From NCBI RefSeq assembly GCF_003385235.1, contig NZ_PQIA01000063.1, positions 1 to 50,484 of the forward strand: a stretch of DNA of 50,484 nucleotides. The letters are read 5' to 3'. Source of the DNA: Amycolatopsis circi (GTDB lineage: Bacteria; Actinomycetota; Actinomycetes; Mycobacteriales; Pseudonocardiaceae). Made by a program: the position numbers and the translations under genes. Of the stretch, positions 23,119 to 31,451 are shown piece after piece (position 1 is the first letter of the stretch; each line of letters begins with the position of its first letter). A model generated the notes under the pieces. That model was not told the DNA's origin. It worked only from the letters and a program-made list of their open reading frames with translations, and made no database searches.

Positions 23119-23781
23119 TCACTGGCCCGGCACCACGAACTTCGCCTCGTAGGCCAGCACCACCGCCTGTGCGCGGTCGCGGACCCCGAGCTTGCCCAGC
23201 ACCCGGCTGACGTGCGTCTTGGCGGTCTGCTCCGCGATCACCAGCTGCCTCGCGATGTCCGCGTTGGACAGTCCGCGCGCGATCAGCCGCAGCACTTCGA
23301 GTTCGCGCGCGGTCAGCTCGGACAGCCTGCCGACGTCCTGGGCCGGCGGCCGCGTCCCGGCGAACCCCTCGATCACCCGGCGGGTCACCGCGGGCGCGAA
23401 CAGCGCGTTGCCCGCGGCCACCATCCGGACCGCGACGACCAGGTCGTCCAGCGGGGAGTCCTTCAACAGGAATCCGCTGGCGCCGGCGCCGAGCGCGCCG
23501 TAGACGTACTCGTCCGCGTCGAACGTGGTCAGCACGAGCACCCGCGGCCCGGGGTCCCGGCCGTCGCCGAGGATGAGCCGGGTCGCGGCCAGCCCGTCGA
23601 GGTCCGGCATCCGGATGTCCATCAGCACCAGGTCCGGGCGCAGCGCACGGCACGCGGCCACCGCCTCGGTCCCGGTGGCCGCTTCGCCGGTCACCTCGAT
23701 GTCCGGCTGGGCGTCCAGCACCGCGCGAAAGCTCTGCCGGACCATGGTCTGGTCGTCGGCGATCACCACCGTCACCGCCAT
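23119..23781 (-). CDS. NarL/LuxR-family response regulator
   Basis: A 220-residue response regulator. The receiver domain (1-120) has acidic ADDQ near the N-terminus, phospho-acceptor aspartate in VLMDIRMPDLDG, threonine in VLTTFD and lysine in LLKDSPLDDL. The output domain is a LuxR helix-turn-helix (LTARELEVLRLIARGLSNADIARQL ... TAKTHVSRVLGKLGVRDRAQAV). The partner histidine kinase gene ends 10 bases upstream on the same strand. Its targets are unknown. Confidence 0.93.
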   Translation of the reverse strand: MAVTVVIADDQTMVRQSFRAVLDAQPDIEVTGEAATGTEAVAACRALRPDLVLMDIRMPDLDGLAATRLILGDGRDPGPRVLVLTTFDADEYVYGALGAGASGFLLKDSPLDDLVVAVRMVAAGNALFAPAVTRRVIEGFAGTRPPAQDVGRLSELTARELEVLRLIARGLSNADIARQLVIAEQTAKTHVSRVLGKLGVRDRAQAVVLAYEAKFVVPGQ

Positions 23782-23791
23782 GGCTTTCCCC

Positions 23792-24970
23792 CTAGTCGAG
23801 CGGAACGGTCACGACGACGGCGAACCCGCCGCCGTCCCTTCGTCCCGCGGAAAACGTACCGCCGAGCGCTGCCGCGCGTTCCCGCATCCCGAGCAGCCCG
23901 TGTTTCTCCCGGCCCGCCGTGTCCTCCGGGGCGCTCGCGACGGCACCGGTGTCCTGCACGACGAGCCGCAGCTGTCCCGGATCGACGTGCACGGCAACCT
24001 CGATCGGCGCGCCGGGAGCGTGCCGCACCGCGTTGCTGAGCCCTTCCTGGACGATCCGGTAGGCCGACAACCCGACTCCCTCGGGCAAGCGTCGACAATC
24101 CCCGCGCAGTTCGAACCGCACGTCGGTGCCCGCCGCGCGGACCCGTTCCACCAGCTGTCCGATCTGCTCGGCTCCGGGCTGGGGCTCGGTTTCGCTGCCG
24201 GTCTGCCCGGCGCGCAGCAGGCCGAGCAGCCTGCGCATTTCGGTCATCCCGTTGCGGGCGGTGTCCTGGATCGACTGGAACTCCTCGCGCAGCCCGTCGT
24301 CGAGGCCGGGGAACCGGTAGCGGGCGGAGTCCGCGCGCATGGCCAGCACCGACATGTGGTGCGCGACCACGTCGTGCAGCTCGCGGGCGATCCGGGTCCT
24401 CTCCTCCAGCACCGCCCGGCGGGTGGACTCCGCCTCGAGGTCGCGTTCGGCGCCGCGCAGCCGCGAAACCAGCCAGCCGAACGCCAGCGGCACCGCGAGC
24501 AGCACGGAGATCACGACCAGTTCGCCGCCCACGTTCGCCAGCAGGGCGCTGACCCCGGTGGAGATCAGCCAGACCCACGCCAGCACGCCCGGCCGGTGGT
24601 TGCGGCCGACCGCGGCGAGCACCGGGATCGCCGCGAACGCGAGGCCTTCGCTCCACGGCCAGCCGAACCGGGCGTGGATCCCGTAAAGCTGATCCGCGCA
24701 GCCCACGACGACGATCAGCACCCGCCAGGCCCACAGCGGACGGACCAGGGTGAGCCCGACCGCGAACATGGTCAACGCGGCCGCCAGCACCCGCGCGCCC
24801 TCGTTCGCGCGGTCGGCGGGAAAGAACGCGAGCACTCCGGCGACGACCGCCGCGAACCCGATCAGCGCCTGGTGCGTGCGGCCGGGCGCGACAACCGGGC
24901 CGCCGCCTCCGGCGACCGCCTGACCCAGCGCGCGTCCCGCCGCGGCGAAATGCGCGCTCGTGCTCTTCAT
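23792..24970 (-). CDS. Sensor histidine kinase (HisKA_3 type)
   Basis: A 392-residue membrane kinase. An N-terminal region of several hydrophobic helices (about 35-165) is followed by a short coiled linker and the HisKA_3 dimerisation motif ERTRIARELHDVVAHHMSV, with the phospho-accepting histidine in ELHD. The HATPase domain shows YRIVQEGLSNAVRHA (N box), VQDTG (G1) and GLLGMRERAAALGG. There is no extracellular sensor domain, so it may sense membrane state. The ATG at 24970 leaves a 139-base divergent gap with the acyl-CoA operon. It acts with the adjacent NarL-type regulator. Confidence 0.9.
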   Translation of the reverse strand: MKSTSAHFAAAGRALGQAVAGGGGPVVAPGRTHQALIGFAAVVAGVLAFFPADRANEGARVLAAALTMFAVGLTLVRPLWAWRVLIVVVGCADQLYGIHARFGWPWSEGLAFAAIPVLAAVGRNHRPGVLAWVWLISTGVSALLANVGGELVVISVLLAVPLAFGWLVSRLRGAERDLEAESTRRAVLEERTRIARELHDVVAHHMSVLAMRADSARYRFPGLDDGLREEFQSIQDTARNGMTEMRRLLGLLRAGQTGSETEPQPGAEQIGQLVERVRAAGTDVRFELRGDCRRLPEGVGLSAYRIVQEGLSNAVRHAPGAPIEVAVHVDPGQLRLVVQDTGAVASAPEDTAGREKHGLLGMRERAAALGGTFSAGRRDGGGFAVVVTVPLD

Positions 24971-25052
24971 CGGCGGCGATCCTACTCGTCCGGGCCGACA
25001 TTCCGGCCGCACGCGGCGAACCGCCCTTCCGAGGTCTCGCGAAATTCTCGTA

Positions 25053-25068
25053 CTAAGCGTACGCTTAG
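25053..25068 (+). promoter_or_regulatory. Palindromic operator CTAAGCGTACGCTTAG of the acyl-CoA operon
   Basis: A perfect 16-base palindrome 41 bases upstream of the SDR start at 25110. Its half-sites TAAGC-N4-GCTTA are identical to those of the site at 36420-36433. This size and symmetry are typical of TetR-family operators controlling acyl-CoA genes. Confidence 0.7.
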
Positions 25069-25109
25069 CGCGCTGCCGAACCGCTTTCTCGACGATGAGG
25101 AGATCCCCC

Positions 25110-25865
25110 GTGACCGCTTCCCGTGTGGCCATCGTGACCGGCGCCGGCCGTGGCATCGGCGCCGCCGTAGCCCGCCGCCTCGCTTCCGACGGGTTCGCCG
25201 TCGGCCTGCTGGACCTCGACGAGGCCGGGGTGAAACAAGGCGCGGAGGCGATCGTCGCCGACGGCGGCCGCGCGGTCGGCGTCGCGCTGGACGTCAGCGA
25301 CGCCGGGCAGGTCGAAGCCGCGGTCACCCGCGTGGCCGAGGAACTCGGCGCGCCGACCGTGCTGATCAACAACGCCGGCATCACCCGCGACAACCTGCTG
25401 TTCAAGATGACCGAACAGGACTGGGACTCGGTGCTGAACGTGCACCTGCGCGGTTCGTTCCTGATGACCCGCGAGGTGCAGAAGTACCAGACGCAGGAGA
25501 AGTGGGGCCGGATCGTCAACCTGTCCAGCACCTCGGCGCTGGGCAACCGCGGGCAGGTCAACTACTCCGCGGCCAAGGCGGGCATGCAGGGCTTCACCAA
25601 GACGCTGGCGATCGAACTGGGCAAGTTCGGCGTCACCGCCAACGCGATCGCGCCCGGGTTCATCGCCACCGACATGACCGCGGCGACCGCCGAGCGCGTC
25701 GGCATGAGCTTCGAGGACTTCAAGGCCGCGGCCGCGTCGCAGATCCCGGTGCAGCGCGTCGGCACGCCCGAGGACATCGCGAACGTCGCGTCGTTCCTGG
25801 TCAGCGAGGGCGCGGGATTCGTGTCCGGCCAGGTCATCTACGTCGCCGGCGGACCGAAGGACTGA
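25110..25865 (+). CDS. FabG-like SDR, 3-oxoacyl-ACP/CoA reductase
   Basis: A 251-residue classical short-chain dehydrogenase. The cofactor motif TGAGRGIG is at 10-17, NNAG at 87-90, and the catalytic Y152 and K156 lie in NYSAAKAGM after a serine-rich strand (NLSSTSA). It closely follows FabG layout (GFIATDMT, PEDIANVASFLVSEGAGFVSGQVIYV). As first gene of an acyl-CoA operon it likely interconverts 3-oxo- and 3-hydroxyacyl thioesters. Start GTG 25110 follows GAGGAG. The MaoC gene starts 5 bases after its stop. A TetR-type palindrome lies upstream. Confidence 0.9.
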   Translation: MTASRVAIVTGAGRGIGAAVARRLASDGFAVGLLDLDEAGVKQGAEAIVADGGRAVGVALDVSDAGQVEAAVTRVAEELGAPTVLINNAGITRDNLLFKMTEQDWDSVLNVHLRGSFLMTREVQKYQTQEKWGRIVNLSSTSALGNRGQVNYSAAKAGMQGFTKTLAIELGKFGVTANAIAPGFIATDMTAATAERVGMSFEDFKAAAASQIPVQRVGTPEDIANVASFLVSEGAGFVSGQVIYVAGGPKD

Positions 25866-25870
25866 TCGCG

Positions 25871-26323
25871 ATGCGCGTGTTCTCCGATGTCGCCGAACTC
25901 GCCGAAGCGGTCGGCAAGCCCCTGGGCACGAGCGAATGGCACACCGTCTCCCAGGAGCAGGTGCAGCTGTTCGCCGACGCCACCGGCGACCACCAGTGGA
26001 TCCACCTCGACGCCGAAAAGGCCGCCGCGGGCCCGTTCGGCACGACGATCGCGCACGGGTTCCTCACGCTGTCGCTGATCCCGGCGTTCCTGCCGGAGAT
26101 CTACCGGGTCGACGGCTTGAAGATGGGCATCAACTACGGCCTCAACAAGGTGCGCTTCCCGCAGCCGGTGAAGGTGGGCTCGCGGGTGCGCGGGACCGCC
26201 GATCTGGTCGAACTGACCGACGTGCCCGGCGGCAAGCAGGCCGTCGTGCGCTGGACCGTCGAGATCGAGGGCGAGGACAAACCCGCCTGCGTCGCCGAGA
26301 TGGTTTCCCGGCTCATCCTCTGA
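25871..26323 (+). CDS. MaoC-family (R)-specific enoyl-CoA hydratase
   Basis: A 150-residue hot-dog-fold hydratase. The active-site signature FADATGDHQWIHLD holds D40 and H45, the catalytic pair of (R)-hydratases. GPFGTTIAHGFLTLSL and YGLNKVRFPQPVKVGSRVRG are typical of NodN/MaoC-like enzymes. It adds water to 2-enoyl-CoA, giving (R)-3-hydroxyacyl-CoA, which the preceding SDR could oxidise. It is the second gene of the operon, 34 bases before the kinase-like gene. Confidence 0.92.
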   Translation: MRVFSDVAELAEAVGKPLGTSEWHTVSQEQVQLFADATGDHQWIHLDAEKAAAGPFGTTIAHGFLTLSLIPAFLPEIYRVDGLKMGINYGLNKVRFPQPVKVGSRVRGTADLVELTDVPGGKQAVVRWTVEIEGEDKPACVAEMVSRLIL

Positions 26324-26357
26324 ACCCCTTGACCCCGCATGAACTGGAGTCCTTCCG

Positions 26358-27383
26358 ATGACCGAAACCGACCCGCCCGGCCTCGATCTCGCGAGGCTGC
26401 GCGCCCATCTCGACCGCGAGCGGCCCGGGCTCGTCTCCGGCGCGCTCGCCGCGGACGTGGTGCAGGGCGGGCGGTCCAACCTCACCTATCTCGTCACCGA
26501 CGGCACGCGGCGCTGGGTCGTGCGCCGTCCGCCGCTCGGGCACGTCCTGCCGACCGCGCACGACATGCGGCGCGAGTTCCGCGTGATGAGCGGGCTGGCC
26601 GGAACTCCGGTGCCGGTGCCGGAAACCGTTCTGCTGTGCGAGGACGCGGACGTGCTCGGCGCGCAGTTCTACGTGATGGAGTTCGTCGAGGGCACGCCGT
26701 ACCGGACCGCGGAGGAGCTGGAGCAGCTCGGCCCGCGGCGGACGAGGGCGATCGCCGATTCGCTGGTGGACACGCTCGTCGACCTGCACGCGGTCGATCC
26801 GGAAGCGGTCGGGCTCGGCGATTTCGGCCGTCCGGACGGCTTTCTGGAACGGCAGCTGCGGCGGTGGAAGAAGCAGCTCGACGGTTCGCGCAGCCGCGAC
26901 CTCCCGGGCGCGGACCGGCTGCACGACCAGCTCGCCGCGGCGATCCCGACGTCCGGCCCGCCCGCGATCGTGCACGGCGACTACCGGCTGGACAACGTGC
27001 TCGTCGACGGCGAAGACCGGATCACCGCGGTGCTGGACTGGGAGATGTCCACGCTCGGCGATCCGCTCACCGACCTCGGCCTGATGATCACCTACGCGCA
27101 GCGGGACCAGCTGTCGCTGCCAATGGTGTCCAACGCCAGCAGCGCGCCCGGCTACCCGGACACCGACGAGACGATCGCCCGCTACGCACAGCGTTCCGGC
27201 CGCGATCTGTCCGCGTTGAACTGGTACGTGAGCTTCGCGTACTTCAAGCTCGCGGTGATCCTCGAGGGCATCTACTTCCGTTTCCAGCAAGGCAAAACCG
27301 TCGGCGAGGGCTTCGACCAGATCGGCGCCGCCGTCGCCCCCCTGATCGAGCAGGGCAGCAAGACGCTCACCAAGGAGAACTGA
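26358..27383 (+). CDS. APH-family phosphotransferase (ACAD10/11 kinase-domain-like)
   Basis: A 341-residue aminoglycoside-phosphotransferase-fold kinase. The catalytic loop is HGDYRLDNVL and the metal-binding segment LDWEMSTLGDPLTDLG. The N-lobe has VVQGGRSNLTYLV and WVVRRPP. Its closest known counterpart by context is the kinase domain of eukaryotic ACAD10 and ACAD11, which phosphorylates 4-hydroxyacyl-CoAs so that an acyl-CoA dehydrogenase domain can complete their degradation. Here the kinase overlaps the next gene, an acyl-CoA dehydrogenase, by one base (TGATG), which mirrors that fusion. Use of 4-hydroxy acids is therefore a reasonable inference. Confidence 0.85.
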   Translation: MTETDPPGLDLARLRAHLDRERPGLVSGALAADVVQGGRSNLTYLVTDGTRRWVVRRPPLGHVLPTAHDMRREFRVMSGLAGTPVPVPETVLLCEDADVLGAQFYVMEFVEGTPYRTAEELEQLGPRRTRAIADSLVDTLVDLHAVDPEAVGLGDFGRPDGFLERQLRRWKKQLDGSRSRDLPGADRLHDQLAAAIPTSGPPAIVHGDYRLDNVLVDGEDRITAVLDWEMSTLGDPLTDLGLMITYAQRDQLSLPMVSNASSAPGYPDTDETIARYAQRSGRDLSALNWYVSFAYFKLAVILEGIYFRFQQGKTVGEGFDQIGAAVAPLIEQGSKTLTKEN

Positions 27384-28606
27384 TGGACTTCGCGTTCGAC
27401 GCCCGTACCGAGGAACTGCGCGGGCAGCTGCTCGAATTCATGGATTCGCACGTCTACCCCGCCGAGGCCGTTTTCCACGAGCAACTGGCCGCGCGCACCG
27501 ATCCGTGGTCCCCGCCGCCGATCGTCGACGAGCTGAAGGCCGAAGCACGCAAGCGCGGGCTGTGGAACTTCTTCCTGCCCGGCGACCACGGCGCGGGGCT
27601 CACCAACCTGCAGTACGCGCCGCTCGCCGAGATCACCGGCCGCAGCCCGCATCTCGCGCCCGCCGCGGTGAACTGCGCCGCGCCGGACACCGGGAACATG
27701 GAAGTGCTGACCATGTTCGGCACCGAGCAGCAGAAGAAGCAGTGGCTGGAACCGTTGCTGGCCGGGGAGATCCGCTCCGCGTTCGCGATGACCGAACCCG
27801 ACGTGGCGTCCTCGGACGCGCGCAACATCGCGACGAGCATCCGCCGCGAGGGCGACGAGTACGTCGTCAACGGGCGCAAGTGGTACATCACCGGCGCGAT
27901 GAACCCGAACTGCAAGATCTTCATCGTGATGGGCAAGACCGATCCGGACGCGCCCGCGCACAAGCAGCAGAGCATGATCCTGGTCCCGCGCGACACGCCG
28001 GGGCTGACCGTCGTGCGCGGCATGCAGGTGTTCGGCTACGCCGACGGCGACCACGGCGGGCACGCCGAGGTGCTGTTCGAGGACGTGCGGGTCCCCGCGG
28101 AGAACCTGATCGCCGACGAGGGTTCCGGGTTCGCCATCGCGCAGGCCCGCCTCGGCCCCGGCCGCATCCACCACTGCATGCGCGCGATCGGCATGGCGGA
28201 GCGCGCGCTGGAGGCGATGTGCCGCCGCACGTTGTCGCGCGAGACGTTCGGCCGTCCGATCGCCGACGCCGGCGTGGTGCAGGACTGGATCGCCGAGGCG
28301 CGCGTGCGGATCGAGCAGCAGCGGTTGCTGGTGCTGAAGACCGCGTGGCTGATGGACACCGTCGGCAACCAGGGCGCGCACACCGAAATCCAGGCGATCA
28401 AGATTTCGACTCCGCTGGCCGTCGAATGGATTCTGGACAAGGCGATCCAGGCCCACGGCGCGGGCGGCGTTTCGCAGGACTTCCCGCTGGCGGAGATTTG
28501 GGCCGGGGTGCGCACGCTGCGGCTCGCCGACGGTCCGGACGAGGTGCACAAGCGTTCGCTGGCGCGGCGCGAGCTGAAGAAGTACCGGACGGAGGCGGGC
28601 AAGTGA
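27383..28606 (+). CDS. Acyl-CoA dehydrogenase (ACAD11-like)
   Basis: A 407-residue FAD-dependent acyl-CoA dehydrogenase. AFAMTEPDVASSDARN and KWYITGAMNPNCKIFIVMG belong to the FAD and acyl-CoA binding beta domain; RETFGRPIADAGVVQ and QAHGAGGVSQDFPLAE are the C-terminal helical domain motifs. The size and sequence style match the ACAD10/11 dehydrogenase domain rather than short-chain dehydrogenases. The ATG at 27383 overlaps the kinase stop by one base. It probably makes the enoyl-CoA intermediate for hydration by MaoC. Confidence 0.9.
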   Translation: MDFAFDARTEELRGQLLEFMDSHVYPAEAVFHEQLAARTDPWSPPPIVDELKAEARKRGLWNFFLPGDHGAGLTNLQYAPLAEITGRSPHLAPAAVNCAAPDTGNMEVLTMFGTEQQKKQWLEPLLAGEIRSAFAMTEPDVASSDARNIATSIRREGDEYVVNGRKWYITGAMNPNCKIFIVMGKTDPDAPAHKQQSMILVPRDTPGLTVVRGMQVFGYADGDHGGHAEVLFEDVRVPAENLIADEGSGFAIAQARLGPGRIHHCMRAIGMAERALEAMCRRTLSRETFGRPIADAGVVQDWIAEARVRIEQQRLLVLKTAWLMDTVGNQGAHTEIQAIKISTPLAVEWILDKAIQAHGAGGVSQDFPLAEIWAGVRTLRLADGPDEVHKRSLARRELKKYRTEAGK

Positions 28607-29781
28607 CCGCCGAGGAACTGCGGGCGCAGGTCGCCGCTTTCCTTGCCTCGCACGACCCGGCGGAGTTGTCCACTTTGGACTTTCTGCGGGCTCGCTTCGA
28701 CGCCGGGCTCGCCTGGGTGCACTTCCCCGAAGGCCTTGGCGGACAGGGTGCTCCGCGTGCGCTGCAGGGCGAGGTCGAGGCCGCTTTCGCCGCGGCCGGC
28801 GCGCCGGACAACAACCCGCGCCGCATCCTGATCGGGCTCGGCATGGCCGCGCCGACGATCCTCGCGTTCGGCACCGACGAGCAGAAGAAGCGCTACCTCC
28901 GTCCACTGTGGACCGGCGAGGAGGTGTGGTGCCAGCTGTTCAGCGAACCGGGCGCCGGCTCCGACCTCGCCGCGCTGGCCACCCGCGCGGTCCGCGACGG
29001 CGACGACTGGGTCGTGACCGGGCAGAAGGTGTGGACGTCCAGCGCGCATCTCGCGCAATGGGCCATCCTCGTCACCCGCACCGACCCGGACGTGCCGAAA
29101 CACCAGGGCATGACGTACTTCCTGTGCGACATGACGGCGCCCGGCGTCGAGGTCCGGCCGCTGCGGCAGATCACCGGCGAGGCGGAGTTCAACGAGGTTT
29201 TCCTGACCGAGGTGCGGATTCCGGACTCGCAGCGGATCGGCGCGGTCGGCGAGGGCTGGAAGGTCGCGCAGACCACGCTGATGAACGAGCGCGTCGCGAT
29301 CGGCGGCACCGCGATGCCGCGCGAGGGCGGCATGATCGGGCTCGTCGCGAAGACCTGGCGGGACCGTCCCGAACTGCGCACGCCGGAACTGCGCGACCGG
29401 CTCGTGCAGCACTGGGTCGAAGCCGAATCGCTGCGGCTGGCCGGAGAACGGCAGCGGCAGCAGCTCGCGGTGGGCGCGCCCGGTCCGGAGGGTTCGGCGA
29501 TGAAGGTGGCGTTCGCCGAGCTGAACCAGGAGCTGTCCGGCCTTGAGCTGGAACTGCTCGGCGAAGAGGGCCTGCGCTACGAGGACTGGACGATGCGCCG
29601 TCCGGAACAGGTCGACTTCTTCGGCCGCGACGCCGGGTACCGGTACTTGCGCGCCAAGGGAAACTCGATCGAGGGCGGTACCTCGGAGGTGCTGCGGAAC
29701 ATCATCTCCGAACGCGTGCTGGGGCTGCCGTCCGAGCCGCGGGTGGACAAGGACGTCGCCTGGAAGGACCTGCCGCGATGA
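28603..29781 (+). CDS. Acyl-CoA dehydrogenase (large-chain subunit type)
   Basis: A 392-residue acyl-CoA dehydrogenase. CQLFSEPGAGSDLAALATRA and DDWVVTGQKVWTSSAHLAQW are canonical; RAKGNSIEGGTSEVLRNIISERVLGLP ends the protein, with the EGGTSE segment that contacts FAD in the dimer. In actinomycetes such enzymes often pair with a second, shorter homologue to form a heteromer, as the next gene suggests. The GTG at 28603 overlaps the previous stop (GTGA) and its own stop overlaps the next start (ATGA), so all three dehydrogenases are translationally coupled. Confidence 0.9.
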   Translation: MTAEELRAQVAAFLASHDPAELSTLDFLRARFDAGLAWVHFPEGLGGQGAPRALQGEVEAAFAAAGAPDNNPRRILIGLGMAAPTILAFGTDEQKKRYLRPLWTGEEVWCQLFSEPGAGSDLAALATRAVRDGDDWVVTGQKVWTSSAHLAQWAILVTRTDPDVPKHQGMTYFLCDMTAPGVEVRPLRQITGEAEFNEVFLTEVRIPDSQRIGAVGEGWKVAQTTLMNERVAIGGTAMPREGGMIGLVAKTWRDRPELRTPELRDRLVQHWVEAESLRLAGERQRQQLAVGAPGPEGSAMKVAFAELNQELSGLELELLGEEGLRYEDWTMRRPEQVDFFGRDAGYRYLRAKGNSIEGGTSEVLRNIISERVLGLPSEPRVDKDVAWKDLPR

Positions 29782-30872
29782 GCACGCCGGACCTGCTGTA
29801 CTCGGACGTGGAAGAGGATCTGCGGTCCTCGGTGCGGGCCCTGCTGACCGACCGGGCCGGGCCGACTGCCCTGCTTGCGCGGGTCGAGACGGACACGCCG
29901 TACGACCTTGCGCTGTGGAAGACCTTGGCCGCCGACCTCGGCACCGCTGGGCTGATGGTGCCGGAATCCCTTGGCGGACACGGGGCTTCGACGCGCGAGG
30001 TCGCGGTCGTCATGGAGGAACTGGGCCGGAGCGTCGCGCCGGTGCCTTACCTGGGCAGTGCAGTACTCGCGACTGCCGCCTTGCTCGCCGCGGGCTCGGA
30101 CCTGCTCCCCCAGCTGGCTTCGGGTTCGGTCATCGGCGCTTTGGCGGTGCCGTTGTCGACTGCTCCGGGTTCCGCTTTCCCTGCCACTGTTGAGTTTCTT
30201 GACGGAACATTGACCGGGCGAGTGTCCACAGTGGTCGATGCTTCGGTCGCCGATCTGCTGATCGTTCCGGCTGTCGGTCCTGATGGCCCTGGCCTTTACG
30301 CCGTGGACGCTTCCGCGGCGACCGTGACCGAGGCCGTGTCGCTGGACCTGACGCGCCGGGTTGCCGACGTGACGCTGGATTCCGCTGCGGCACAGGTGAT
30401 TTGCACTGGTTCGGCCGCTGCGGAGGCGTTGGAGTCTGCTTTGACCACCGCCGCTGGGTTGCTGGCTTCGGAGCAGACCGGGATCACCGAGTGGGCGCTG
30501 ACCGAGACCGTGACGTACCTGAAGGGGCGGTACCAATTCGGCCGTCCGGTCGGGGGTTTTCAGTCGCTGAAGCACCGGCTGGCGAATCTGTACACGGAAC
30601 TGGTGAACGCACGGGCGACGGCTCGGTACGCGGCGGATGCGCTGGCGACCGGGAACGACGTGCCGATCGCGGTGGCGGTCGCGCAGGCGCGGGTGTCGCC
30701 GATCGCGGTGCACGCGGCGGAGGAAGCGGTGCAGCTGCACGGCGGGATCGGGATGACGTGGGAACACCCGGCGCATCTTTATCTCAAGCGGGCCAAGAGC
30801 GACCAGATCGCTTTCGGCACGCCGGGGCGGCATCGGGCTCGGCTGGCTGATCTGGTGGATCTGCCTGCTTGA
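29778..30872 (+). CDS. Acyl-CoA dehydrogenase (probable partner subunit)
   Basis: A 364-residue acyl-CoA dehydrogenase homologue, shorter and more divergent than the two before it. The middle domain lacks the usual TEPxAGSD motif (there is a plain VIGALAVPLS stretch), while the C-terminal helices keep YLKGRYQFGRPVGGFQSLKH and QLHGGIGMTWEHPAHLYLKRAK. This pattern fits the second subunit of heteromeric FadE enzymes known from steroid and fatty-acid catabolism in actinobacteria. Codon choice is a little less GC-biased than in its neighbours (more GCT and TTG). It is the last gene of the operon. Confidence 0.85.
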   Translation: MSTPDLLYSDVEEDLRSSVRALLTDRAGPTALLARVETDTPYDLALWKTLAADLGTAGLMVPESLGGHGASTREVAVVMEELGRSVAPVPYLGSAVLATAALLAAGSDLLPQLASGSVIGALAVPLSTAPGSAFPATVEFLDGTLTGRVSTVVDASVADLLIVPAVGPDGPGLYAVDASAATVTEAVSLDLTRRVADVTLDSAAAQVICTGSAAAEALESALTTAAGLLASEQTGITEWALTETVTYLKGRYQFGRPVGGFQSLKHRLANLYTELVNARATARYAADALATGNDVPIAVAVAQARVSPIAVHAAEEAVQLHGGIGMTWEHPAHLYLKRAKSDQIAFGTPGRHRARLADLVDLPA

Positions 30873-30908
30873 GGTTTTTTGTCGGTGGCCGGGGTTACGG
30901 TGGCTGGC

Positions 30909-31451
30909 ATGTCCGTCACCCCGGATTGGGCCGATGAACGGCCGGAAATCCAGCCCCCGGATCCGACGTGGGCGTCGCGGGGCTCCGCACTGTGCGCGGA
31001 ACTCTCGCGACTGCTCGCGCCGTGGCTCGCCCGTGGGGAAGTAGAGCACGTCGGCTCGACGGCGGTGCCCAGTTTGGCAGCCAAACCGGTGCTCGACGTG
31101 ATGGCACCGATGCGGGATCTGTCCACGGAGACGGTCTCGGCGGTGGTGCCGGTGCTTTCCGCGCGTGGGTGGTGTTTCGTGCCGCCGGAGCTGGATGTTG
31201 CGGCACCTTGGCGACGGTTTTTCGTGCTGCCGGATGCGGAGGGGCAGCGTCGGGTGGCGCATCTGCATCTGCTGCCGGAGGGACATCCACGGTGGCGGGC
31301 GCAGTTGCAGTTCCGGGACGCGCTACGGGCGGATCCTGGGTTGGCGGCGGAGTACGCCGAGGTGAAGCGACGGCTGGCTCGGGAGGTGACTGATCGGGAG
31401 GAGTACACGGCGGGGAAAACGGACTTCGTACGGCGAGTGCTGGGCGGGTGA
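30909..31451 (+). CDS. GrpB-family (UPF0157) nucleotidyltransferase-like protein
   Basis: A 180-residue GrpB-family protein with a nucleotidyltransferase-like fold. Typical are VEHVGSTAVPSLAAKPVLDVMAPM (the GSTAV/PG and D-x-M metal region), RRVAHLHLLPEGHPRW and LQFRDALRADPGLAAEYAEVKRRLA. I chose ATG 30909 because residues upstream of it lack family similarity. Substrate and role are unknown; some relatives are linked to dephospho-CoA kinase fusions. It follows the acyl-CoA operon by 36 bases, but no metabolic link is apparent. Confidence 0.85.
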   Translation: MSVTPDWADERPEIQPPDPTWASRGSALCAELSRLLAPWLARGEVEHVGSTAVPSLAAKPVLDVMAPMRDLSTETVSAVVPVLSARGWCFVPPELDVAAPWRRFFVLPDAEGQRRVAHLHLLPEGHPRWRAQLQFRDALRADPGLAAEYAEVKRRLAREVTDREEYTAGKTDFVRRVLGG

